This document shows, in pieces, positions 1 to 5,741 of a stretch of 5,741 bases of DNA; the stretch's first letter is position 1; every line of letters starts with the position of its first letter. This DNA comes from an uncultured Limnohabitans sp. (GTDB taxonomy: Bacteria; Pseudomonadota; Gammaproteobacteria; Burkholderiales; Burkholderiaceae_C), in assembly GCF_937889215.1 (NCBI RefSeq), contig NZ_CALBEX010000188.1:1-5741 (forward strand), written 5' to 3'. The notes under the pieces were generated by a model, which ran no database searches, was not told the origin of the DNA, and was given only the letters and a program-made list of their open reading frames with translations. Both the position numbers and the translations under genes were made by a program.

Positions 1-199
1 GTTGGCCGAGGCCTATGGCCACGTCGGCATCTTGGTGGAAAAGCCTGAGGATGTGGAGCCCGCTTTGCGCGAAGCCCGCAGGCTCAAGGACCGCACGGTT
101 TTCTTGGATATCCGTACGGACCCGACCGAAAACGTGTTCCCCATGGTCAAGGCTGGCAAAGGCATCACCGAGATGCTGATGAGTTCTGAAGACCTTTAA
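1..199 (+). CDS. ilvB: Acetolactate synthase large (catalytic) subunit, 3' end only
   Basis: Only the last 65 or so residues are present; the reading frame enters from the left edge (first whole codon at base 2) and ends at TAA 197-199. The fragment reads AEAYGHVGI, then a stretch ending in FLDIRTDPTENVFPMV and KAGKGITEML, which is the usual carboxy-terminal end of the thiamine-diphosphate-binding domain of anabolic acetolactate (acetohydroxyacid) synthases. The enzyme condenses two pyruvates to acetolactate, or pyruvate with 2-ketobutyrate, the first common step of valine/leucine/isoleucine synthesis. The catalytic glutamate and cofactor motif lie outside the window. The adjacent regulatory subunit gene and ilvC support the anabolic assignment. 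It is named ilvB or ilvI in different genomes; the choice of symbol is a convention I cannot settle here. Confidence 0.93.
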   Translation, partial: LAEAYGHVGILVEKPEDVEPALREARRLKDRTVFLDIRTDPTENVFPMVKAGKGITEMLMSSEDL

Positions 200-233
200 T
201 TAATCTCACTGGACGAATCTATTGCCCGCCAAG

Positions 234-255
234 CCTGCGCATTACCGTGCGCAGG
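234..255. repeat. Perfect inverted repeat (hairpin) between ilvB and ilvH
   Basis: CCTGCGCA (234-241) and TGCGCAGG (248-255) are exact reverse complements separated by the 6-base loop TTACCG, giving an 8-bp, mostly G-C stem in the mRNA. No T-run follows, so it does not look like an intrinsic terminator. It lies 15 bases upstream of the ilvH Shine-Dalgarno sequence. Possible roles are blocking exonucleases, setting an RNase cleavage point, or tuning the subunit ratio; these are inference. Confidence 0.6.
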
Positions 256-270
256 GGAGGGCGGCGAAAA

Positions 271-274
271 GAGG
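271..274 (+). promoter_or_regulatory. Ribosome binding site deciding the ilvH start
   Basis: GAGG lies 8 bases before ATG 283. It selects that ATG over the in-frame GTG at 247, which would add 12 residues (RRGGRRKEESH-like) that have no counterpart in the family, and which lies inside the 3' half of the hairpin. Confidence 0.75.
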
Positions 275-282
275 AATCACAC

Positions 283-774
283 ATGAAACACATCATCGCT
301 GTATTGATTGAAAACGAAGCGGGCGCCTTGTCCCGCGTGGTGGGGCTGTTTTCGGCCCGCGGCTACAACATCGAATCTTTGACCGTGGCCCCGACCGAAG
401 ACCCCAGCCTGTCGCGCATGACCATCCAAACCGCGGGTTCGGATGACGTGATCGAGCAGATCACCAAACACCTGAACCGCCTGATCGAGGTGGTCAAGGT
501 GGTCGACCTGACCGAAGGCGCTTACACCGAACGCGAACTGATGCTCGTGAAGGTGCGCGCCGTGGGCAAGGAGCGCGAAGAAATGAAACGCATGGCCGAT
601 ATCTTTCGCGGCCGTGTGATTGATGTCACCGACAAGAGCTACACGATTGAGCTCACCGGCGACCAAACCAAGAACGACGCCTTTTTGGAGGCGATCGACC
701 GCAGTGCCATCTTGGAGACCGTGCGCACCGGTGCGTGCGGTATCGGGCGCGGCGAGCGCATCTTGCGCGTCTAA
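283..774 (+). CDS. ilvH: Acetolactate synthase small (regulatory) subunit
   Basis: This is the regulatory subunit of acetohydroxyacid synthase; it binds the large subunit, raises its activity and confers feedback inhibition by valine. The protein is 163 residues, the same length as E. coli IlvH as I recall it. The amino-terminal ACT domain covers about residues 3-78 and contains LIENEAGALSRVVGLF and RGYNIESLTVAPTEDPSLSRMTIQT. The carboxy-terminal ALS small-subunit domain covers about 84-158 (ELMLVKV, IFRGRVIDVT, GIGRGERIL). The positions equivalent to the valine-site residues of E. coli IlvH (N11, G14, S17, N29) are all present, so the enzyme is predicted to be valine-sensitive. It follows ilvB after 83 bases and precedes ilvC by 39 bases with no terminator, so the three genes probably form one operon whose promoter is left of the window. 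Some annotations call this family ilvN. Confidence 0.97.
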   Translation: MKHIIAVLIENEAGALSRVVGLFSARGYNIESLTVAPTEDPSLSRMTIQTAGSDDVIEQITKHLNRLIEVVKVVDLTEGAYTERELMLVKVRAVGKEREEMKRMADIFRGRVIDVTDKSYTIELTGDQTKNDAFLEAIDRSAILETVRTGACGIGRGERILRV

Positions 775-786
775 ACTCAACCCTGA

Positions 787-1830
<1,044 letters not shown>

Positions 1831-1852
1831 TCTGGCCTCAGAGCAGGTTTGG

Positions 1853-1880
1853 AAAAGGCCACTCAGGTGGCCTTTTTCTT
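1853..1880 (+). terminator. Intrinsic terminator of the ilvBHC operon
   Basis: AAAAGGCCAC (1853-1862) pairs with GTGGCCTTTT (1867-1876) around the 4-base loop TCAG, and the T-run continues to 1880 (TTTTTCTT). It begins 22 bases after the ilvC stop. The A-tract on the 5' side would let it work on the other strand as well, though no gene converges on it. Confidence 0.92.
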
Positions 1881-1948
1881 GGGCGCTTGGACTGCCTTAA
1901 ACTTCGCTGACACGGGATGGATCCGAAAAGCCACAACAGGAATGGACG

Positions 1949-2764
1949 ATGAACAAAGCCAACGACACCGCTGAAGAGACAGAGGTCACAACGCCGGTGC
2001 GCAAACGCTCCAAGGGCATTTACATGTTGCCCAACATGATCACACTGGCGGCCTTGTTTGCAGGTTTTTATGCCGTGATCATGGCCATCAATGGCCGTTT
2101 TGATCTGGCCACGGTGGGCATTTTCAGCGCCATGGTGCTCGACAGCCTGGACGGCCGTGTGGCCCGCATGACGAACACCCAAAGTGCTTTTGGTGAGCAA
2201 ATGGATTCGCTGTCGGACATGGTGTCCTTTGGCGCGGCGCCGGCTTTGATCGCTTATGTCTGGACCCTCAAGGAGTTGGGTCGTTGGGGCTGGATTGCGG
2301 CCTTTGTTTACTGCGCTTGCGCTGCGCTGCGCCTGGCACGCTTCAATGTGAACACCGCAGTGGTGGACAAACGGTACTTTCAAGGCCTGCCATCGCCTGC
2401 TGCTGCGGCCTTGGTCATGGGCTTTGTGTGGATCATGTTCGACAACGCAGTGTCAGCCAAAGCCGTCTCTTGGGGCATGTTCGGGGTGTGCTTGTTCGCG
2501 GGCCTGACCATGGTCACCAATGTGCCTTTTTACAGCTTCAAGGACATGCACATGAAAAAGAGTGTGCCGTTCGCGACCTTGGTGTTGGTGGCCTTGGGCA
2601 TTGCGGCCGTCAACATCGATCCGCCTATTGTGGTGTTTGGTTTGTTTGTGGTTTACGGGCTCAGTGGTTATGTCATTTACATCTGGCGCAAGGCCAAGGG
2701 TCAACCCACCAGCATGATCAGCACCTCGACCGATGAGCCCGAAGAGCGCGGCTTGCACCAGTGA
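1949..2764 (+). CDS. pssA: CDP-diacylglycerol--serine O-phosphatidyltransferase (phosphatidylserine synthase), integral membrane type
   Basis: The enzyme joins CDP-diacylglycerol and serine to make phosphatidylserine, the precursor of phosphatidylethanolamine, in the inner membrane. The 271-residue protein carries the complete CDP-alcohol phosphatidyltransferase signature D65-xx-D68-G69-xx-A72-R73-x8-G82-xxx-D86-xxx-D90. The first 25 residues are polar and cytoplasmic-looking, then about six to eight hydrophobic segments follow (roughly 31-47, 53-66, 112-128, 150-165, 174-190, 206-222, 226-245), and a short polar tail ends in EPEERGLHQ. The next pattern NVPFYSFKDMHMKK (191-204) between helices suits the PssA branch of the family. 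This is the membrane (type II) family, not the peripheral phospholipase-D-like PssA of E. coli. The ATG start has AGGA (1938-1941) 7 bases upstream. It lies between the ilvC terminator and the leuA leader; I see no clear promoter in the 68-base gap and no terminator behind it. Confidence 0.95.
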   Translation: MNKANDTAEETEVTTPVRKRSKGIYMLPNMITLAALFAGFYAVIMAINGRFDLATVGIFSAMVLDSLDGRVARMTNTQSAFGEQMDSLSDMVSFGAAPALIAYVWTLKELGRWGWIAAFVYCACAALRLARFNVNTAVVDKRYFQGLPSPAAAALVMGFVWIMFDNAVSAKAVSWGMFGVCLFAGLTMVTNVPFYSFKDMHMKKSVPFATLVLVALGIAAVNIDPPIVVFGLFVVYGLSGYVIYIWRKAKGQPTSMISTSTDEPEERGLHQ

Positions 2765-2797
2765 TGTCCGGTGTACGACAGCGCCCTTTTTGATCTG

Positions 2798-2806
2798 TGC
2801 TACAGT
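2798..2806 (+). promoter_or_regulatory. Candidate extended -10 promoter for the leuA leader
   Basis: TGC-TACAGT (TG at 2798-2799, hexamer 2801-2806) matches the extended -10 pattern TGn-TATAAT with four of six hexamer bases. The standard spacing of six bases puts +1 at A2813, the first base of the leader ORF's ATG. No good -35 is visible at 16-18 bp upstream, as is tolerated for extended -10 promoters. Prediction by eye only. Confidence 0.5.
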
Positions 2807-2812
2807 TATTCC

Positions 2813-2866
2813 ATGAATTTCTCTTTGTCTGCACTACTGCTAGCGCCCCACGGGCGGGATGTGTAG
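2813..2866 (+). CDS. Leucine leader peptide of the leuA attenuator (17 aa)
   Basis: The ORF ATG 2813 to TAG 2864-2866 encodes MNFSLSALLLAPHGRDV. Leucines are at codons 5, 8, 9 and 10, encoded TTG, CTA, CTG, CTA. CTA is otherwise unused for leucine in every large gene of this window, so the two CTA codons in 17 are a marked departure and fit control codons read by a scarce tRNA. The ORF overlaps both the pause hairpin and the antiterminator strand, and the attenuator terminator follows 20 bases after its stop. There is no Shine-Dalgarno sequence upstream; the predicted transcription start is at or very near the ATG, so it may be translated leaderless. The expected role is to sense charged leucyl-tRNA through ribosome stalling; the peptide itself need have no function. 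Too short for homology, so the call rests on its position, codons and RNA structure. Confidence 0.82.
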   Translation: MNFSLSALLLAPHGRDV

Positions 2867-2896
2867 CGCACGCAAACATTTTCCCAAAAGGCCCGT
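2844..2896 (+). promoter_or_regulatory. Alternative RNA folds of the leucine attenuator (pause hairpin and antiterminator)
   Basis: Strand 1, CGCCC (2844-2848), can pair with GGGCG (2852-2856) in a tight pause hairpin with loop CAC. Strand 2, ACGGGC (2850-2855), can instead pair perfectly with GCCCGT (2891-2896), which is the 5' arm (strand 3) of the terminator. The pairing can extend with GGGA (2856-2859) to TCCC (2882-2885), leaving AAAAG bulged. Strand 2 repeats the sequence ACGGGC of strand 4 (2909-2914), so strands 2 and 4 compete for strand 3. A ribosome stalled on the Leu codons (2834-2842) would mask strand 1 and favour the antiterminator; one that reaches the stop at 2864 would cover strand 2 and allow termination. 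Structures were drawn by hand, with no energy calculation. Confidence 0.75.
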
Positions 2897-2927
2897 ATGC
2901 TGTCCGCAACGGGCCTTTTGCATTTTT
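2886..2927 (+). terminator. Attenuator terminator upstream of leuA
   Basis: AAAAGGCCCGT (2886-2896) pairs perfectly over 11 bp with ACGGGCCTTTT (2909-2919); three more pairs (TGC 2898-2900 with GCA 2906-2908) are possible past a bulged A. The T-rich tail is TTTTGCATTTTT (2916-2927). It lies 35 bases before the leuA start and after the leader ORF, with no other gene end close by except pssA 120 bases upstream, so it is best read as an attenuator and not as the pssA terminator. Confidence 0.88.
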
Positions 2928-2950
2928 GCTTGGACTTGCGGTTTTTTGAC

Positions 2951-2956
2951 CAGGAG
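2951..2956 (+). promoter_or_regulatory. Ribosome binding site deciding the leuA start
   Basis: CAGGAG ends 5 bases before ATG 2962. The in-frame GTG at 2956 shares its G with this site and so is an unlikely start. Confidence 0.8.
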
Positions 2957-2961
2957 TGAAC

Positions 2962-4500
2962 ATGACTGACAAACTGATTATTTTCGACACCACTTTGCGC
3001 GACGGCGAGCAATCGCCCGGTGCCTCCATGACCCGCGACGAGAAGCTGCGCATTGCACGTCAACTGGAGCGTCTGCGCGTGGACGTGATCGAAGCCGGTT
3101 TTGCGGCCAGCTCCAACGGTGACTTTGAAGCGGTGAAAGCCATTGCCGATGCCATCAAGGACTCCACCATTTGTTCGCTGTCCCGCGCCAATGACCGCGA
3201 CATCTCACGCGCCGCTGAAGCCCTCAAAGGGGCCAACAGTGCGCGTATCCACACCTTCATTGCCACCTCGCCTTTGCACATGGAAAAGAAGCTGCGCATG
3301 ACACCCGACCAGGTGTTTGAGCAGGCCAAGCAATCGGTCCGCTTTGCGCGCAATTTGGTGTCCGATGTCGAGTTCAGCCCTGAAGACGGTTACCGCAGTG
3401 ACATGGACTTTTTGTGCCGCGTCCTGGAAGCCGTGATTGCCGAAGGTGCCACCACCATCAACGTGCCAGACACCGTGGGTTATGCCGTGCCTGAGCTGTA
3501 TGGTGAGTTCATCCGCACGCTGCGCGAGCGCATCCCCAATTCCGACAAGGCCATCTGGTCTGTGCATTGCCACAACGACTTGGGCATGGCGGTGGCGAAC
3601 TCCTTGGCGGGGGTCAAGATTGGCGGGGCCCGCCAAGTGGAGTGCACCATCAATGGTCTGGGCGAACGGGCGGGCAACTGCTCGCTGGAAGAAGTGGTCA
3701 TGGCCGTGAAGACACGCCGAGACTATTTTGGTCTGGATGTGGGCATCGATGCGACCCACATCTTGGCCGCCAGCCGCATGGTCAGCCAAACCACGGGTTT
3801 TGTGGTGCAGCCTAACAAAGCGGTGGTGGGTGCGAATGCTTTTGCGCACGCCTCGGGCATCCACCAAGATGGTGTGCTCAAGGCCCGCGACACTTACGAA
3901 ATCATGCGTGCGGAAGATGTGGGCTGGTCCAACAACAAAATCGTGCTCGGCAAACTCAGCGGACGCAATGCTTTCAAACAGCGTTTGCAAGATTTGGGCG
4001 TCACACTGGACAGTGAAACCGAAATCAACAACGCTTTTGCCAAGTTCAAGGAGTTGGCCGATCGCAAGAGCGAGATCTTTGACGAGGACATCCTGGCCTT
4101 GGTCAGTGACGAAAGCGTGAGCACCGAAAAAGAGCAGTACGGTTTTGTCTCCATGGCCCAGCGCAGCGAAACCGGGGAGCGACCGCATGCTTCGGTGGTT
4201 TTTACCGTGGCTGGCAAAGAGGTGCACAGCGAGTCCGATGGCAATGGTCCCGTCGATGCCTCTCTCAAAGCCATTGAGTCGCACATCAAAAGCGGGGCTG
4301 AAATGGTGCTGTATTCGGTCAATGCCATCAGCGGCTCGACCGAGAGCCAAGGCGAAGTGACGGTTCGGCTGCAAAACAGCGGGCGCGTGGTCAACGGGGT
4401 CGGTTCAGACCCGGACATCGTCGTGGCCTCGGCCAAAGCCTACCTGAGTGCCCTCAATAAACTGCAAAGCAAGTCCGATCGGGTGGCCGCGCAAGGGTAA
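2962..4500 (+). CDS. leuA: 2-isopropylmalate synthase
   Basis: The enzyme condenses 2-ketoisovalerate with acetyl-CoA to give 2-isopropylmalate, the first committed step of leucine synthesis, and is classically inhibited by leucine. The 512-residue protein has the whole architecture. The TIM-barrel catalytic domain (about 1-275) opens with [17 protein letters not shown] (7-23), which includes the catalytic R13 and metal ligand D14. The metal-binding HCHND follows at 202-206, with H202 and H204, and [14 protein letters not shown] at 231-244. The linker subdomain contains [23 protein letters not shown] (282-304). The carboxy-terminal regulatory domain, about 390-500, carries [13 protein letters not shown] (426-438) and a [25 protein letters not shown] ending (481-501), so leucine feedback control is expected. 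It starts at ATG 2962. A leucine attenuator precedes it and an intrinsic terminator follows, so it is probably its own transcription unit with some read-through from pssA. No leuB, leuC or leuD is in the window. Confidence 0.98.
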   Translation: MTDKLIIFDTTLRDGEQSPGASMTRDEKLRIARQLERLRVDVIEAGFAASSNGDFEAVKAIADAIKDSTICSLSRANDRDISRAAEALKGANSARIHTFIATSPLHMEKKLRMTPDQVFEQAKQSVRFARNLVSDVEFSPEDGYRSDMDFLCRVLEAVIAEGATTINVPDTVGYAVPELYGEFIRTLRERIPNSDKAIWSVHCHNDLGMAVANSLAGVKIGGARQVECTINGLGERAGNCSLEEVVMAVKTRRDYFGLDVGIDATHILAASRMVSQTTGFVVQPNKAVVGANAFAHASGIHQDGVLKARDTYEIMRAEDVGWSNNKIVLGKLSGRNAFKQRLQDLGVTLDSETEINNAFAKFKELADRKSEIFDEDILALVSDESVSTEKEQYGFVSMAQRSETGERPHASVVFTVAGKEVHSESDGNGPVDASLKAIESHIKSGAEMVLYSVNAISGSTESQGEVTVRLQNSGRVVNGVGSDPDIVVASAKAYLSALNKLQSKSDRVAAQG

Positions 4501-4533
4501 AATGAATTCTAAATAAGTAATTAATTGCTTTAT

Positions 4534-4575
4534 AAAAGTCGCGTAAGTTATTGTTCTTGCGCGACTTTTTTATTT
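4534..4575 (+). terminator. Intrinsic terminator after leuA
   Basis: AAAAGTCGCG (4534-4543) pairs perfectly with CGCGACTTTT (4560-4569); TAAG (4544-4547) and CTTG (4556-4559) can extend the stem to 14 bp with one U-G pair and an 8-base loop. The T-run continues TTTTTTATTT to 4575. It begins 33 bases after the leuA stop, past an A+T-rich stretch (4501-4533) in which I see nothing else. Confidence 0.93.
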
Positions 4576-4613
4576 GGATACACTCGGGCACTTGTTTGCA
4601 CAAATTGACCGCC

Positions 4614-4617
4614 AGGG
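4614..4617 (+). promoter_or_regulatory. Ribosome binding site for the TTG start of the PBP gene
   Basis: AGGG (within CCAGGGTG) lies 7 bases before TTG 4625. The first in-frame ATG codons, 4670 and 4685, have no comparable site and would remove the basic residues at the front of the signal peptide, so TTG is preferred. Confidence 0.6.
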
Positions 4618-4624
4618 TGCTCCG

Positions 4625-5741
4625 TTGAAATCTGCTTTTTCTGTTCTGTTGACCAAAATTTGGCTTCGCATGGCCGTTTTCGCCATGGCGGTAGGCTTGC
4701 TCAGCATCGTGTCGAGCCAGTTCAGTTTGGCTTACGCCCAAACTGGCAAACAAAGCACACAAAAAGCTCAGAAATCAAGCAAAGACAAGGCATCTGCCCC
4801 GCGCAAGGGCCAAAGCGCCAAAAGTGCCTCCAAGCGGCAAAGCCAAAAAGCCAAAGTTGCGACTGCACCGAAAAATCAGCCCACTCAGGTGGCTTCCCGT
4901 CGTCCGGTGATCCGCGCGAAAACGGCGCGCAGCCAACGTGTGGCCAAAGCCAACCCAGCGGCCATGCCCGTGCGGGCTTCTTTTGGGCAAATGGCGGGTT
5001 TGCACGCCACCTCGGATGCCCTGGGCCTGCACTCCAGCGTGGCTTTGGTGGTGGACCAAGAAACCAAAGAAATTTTGTTCAGTAAAAACGACCACGCGGT
5101 TTTGCCCATTGCATCGTTGACGAAACTCATGACCGGCTTGGTGATTGCCGAAGCCAATTTGCCCATGGACGAGCGGATCAAAATCACGCAGGCAGATGTC
5201 GACACCGAAAAGGGCAGTACTTCGCGTTTGGCTGTTGGCACGGTGTTGAGCCGTGGTGAGTTGATGCACCTGGCTTTGATGTCCAGTGAAAACCGCGCAG
5301 CGCATGCACTTGGCCGCACTTTCCCAGGAGGTATGGACGTTTTTGTGCACCGGATGAATCAGCGCGCGGTGGCCTTGGGCATGTCCGATACCCGCTATGT
5401 GGAGCCCACGGGTCTGTCCAGTCTGAACCAATCAAGCGCCAACGATTTGGCCGCACTGGCGGTGAAGGCTTACAGCGAGCCGATGCTGCGTGAGCTGTCC
5501 ACCTCGCATGGGCGAGAAATCTCGGTGGGGCGTCGTACTTTGCAGTACAACAACACCAACCGTTTGGTCAAAAACCCCGAATGGGACATTGGCTTGCAAA
5601 AGACGGGCTACATTTCTGAAGCCGGTCGCTGCTTGGTGATGCAAGCCCAAGTGGCTGGGCGCAGTCTGATCATGGTTTTCCTGGACTCCGCTGGAAAATT
5701 CAGCCGCTTGGGTGATGCCGAGCGGGTTCGCAAATGGGTGG
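4625..5741 (+). CDS. pbpG: D-alanyl-D-alanine endopeptidase/carboxypeptidase, PBP7 family (peptidase S11), 3' end missing
   Basis: A low-molecular-mass penicillin-binding protein that cuts D-Ala-containing peptide cross-links in periplasmic peptidoglycan. The frame stays open to the right edge (372 codons seen). All three active-site motifs are present: SxxK as S164-LT-K167 in PIASLTKLMTG, SxN as S221-E222-N223 in MSSENRAAHALGR, and KTG at 326-328 in LQKTGYISEAGR. SSENRAAHALGR and RTFPGGMDVFVHRMN favour the PBP7/PbpG branch over PBP5 (DacA), with endopeptidase activity expected. A signal peptide is clear: basic K2, K11 and R15, a hydrophobic core at about 16-30, and likely cleavage after AYA (residue 38). 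Between it and the catalytic domain (from about 120) lies an unusual linker, residues 39-117, with 21 Lys/Arg and one acidic residue, rich in Ser, Gln and Ala. The start is TTG. A promoter is not obvious; TTGCGC (4557) and TACACT (4579), 16 bp apart, are a weak guess. The gene is separated from leuA by a strong terminator. Confidence 0.9.
   Translation, partial: MKSAFSVLLTKIWLRMAVFAMAVGLLSIVSSQFSLAYAQTGKQSTQKAQKSSKDKASAPRKGQSAKSASKRQSQKAKVATAPKNQPTQVASRRPVIRAKTARSQRVAKANPAAMPVRASFGQMAGLHATSDALGLHSSVALVVDQETKEILFSKNDHAVLPIASLTKLMTGLVIAEANLPMDERIKITQADVDTEKGSTSRLAVGTVLSRGELMHLALMSSENRAAHALGRTFPGGMDVFVHRMNQRAVALGMSDTRYVEPTGLSSLNQSSANDLAALAVKAYSEPMLRELSTSHGREISVGRRTLQYNNTNRLVKNPEWDIGLQKTGYISEAGRCLVMQAQVAGRSLIMVFLDSAGKFSRLGDAERVRKWV

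Noticed and set aside
247..282. Upstream in-frame GTG as the ilvH start
   Set aside because: It would add 12 residues absent from the family, lies within the inverted repeat, and a better Shine-Dalgarno sequence serves ATG 283.
1942..1974. Ten-codon ORF beginning at ATG 1942 and overlapping the pssA start
   Set aside because: Its ATG directly abuts the AGGA with no spacing, it has no control-codon pattern, and no terminator follows; it is most simply a chance frame.
1838..2383. 181-codon minus-strand frame opposite the ilvC terminator and first half of pssA
   Set aside because: It runs through the ilvC terminator hairpin and the conserved catalytic motif of pssA; composition is not that of a known protein.
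2765..2961. Riboswitch or T-box type control of leuA
   Set aside because: No T-box sequence or recognisable riboswitch core is visible, whereas a leader ORF with Leu codons and competing hairpins explains the whole gap.
3205..4374. 389-codon open frame on the minus strand opposite leuA
   Set aside because: Same artefact: antisense of a strongly biased conserved gene, with no motif and no ribosome site of note.
4557..4584. Weak promoter for pbpG: TTGCGC, 16 bp, TACACT
   Set aside because: Only three of six and four of six matches, and the -35 lies in the arm of the leuA terminator; not strong enough to list as a feature.

Overview
The window looks like a chromosomal segment of a betaproteobacterium, most likely order Burkholderiales and plausibly family Comamonadaceae. 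This rests on protein character, moderately GC-rich coding sequence and the gene order ilvB-ilvH-ilvC-pssA-leuA; no database search was possible. All genes are on the + strand and no mobile element, tRNA, rRNA or CRISPR array is visible.

Layout. Bases 1-199 are the 3' end of the acetolactate synthase large subunit (ilvB/ilvI). It is followed, after a gap holding a perfect 8-bp inverted repeat, by the small regulatory subunit ilvH (283-774) and by ketol-acid reductoisomerase ilvC (814-1830, GTG start). A strong intrinsic terminator (1853-1880) closes this ilv unit. Next comes the membrane enzyme phosphatidylserine synthase pssA (1949-2764), then a 197-bp gap, then 2-isopropylmalate synthase leuA (2962-4500) with its own terminator (4534-4575). 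The last gene, open at the right edge (4625-5741), is a secreted penicillin-binding protein of the PBP7/PbpG (peptidase S11) type. It starts with TTG and carries a long, strongly basic linker behind its signal peptide.

The most interesting element is the pssA-leuA gap. It contains a complete, apparently classical leucine attenuator. A 17-codon leader ORF (2813-2866) has four Leu codons, two of them CTA, a codon I found nowhere else in about 1,720 codons of the window. It overlaps the strands of a mutually exclusive terminator/antiterminator, and a T-rich terminator (2886-2927) stands just before leuA. The leader ORF has no Shine-Dalgarno sequence, and an extended -10 motif sits exactly where transcription would start at the A of its ATG, so the leader peptide may be translated from a leaderless mRNA.

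Function. IlvB/IlvH and IlvC carry out the first two steps of valine and isoleucine synthesis. LeuA diverts the valine precursor 2-ketoisovalerate to leucine and is the natural point for leucine-responsive attenuation. PssA (phospholipid synthesis) and the PBP (peptidoglycan remodelling) belong to envelope biology and are neighbours rather than pathway partners.
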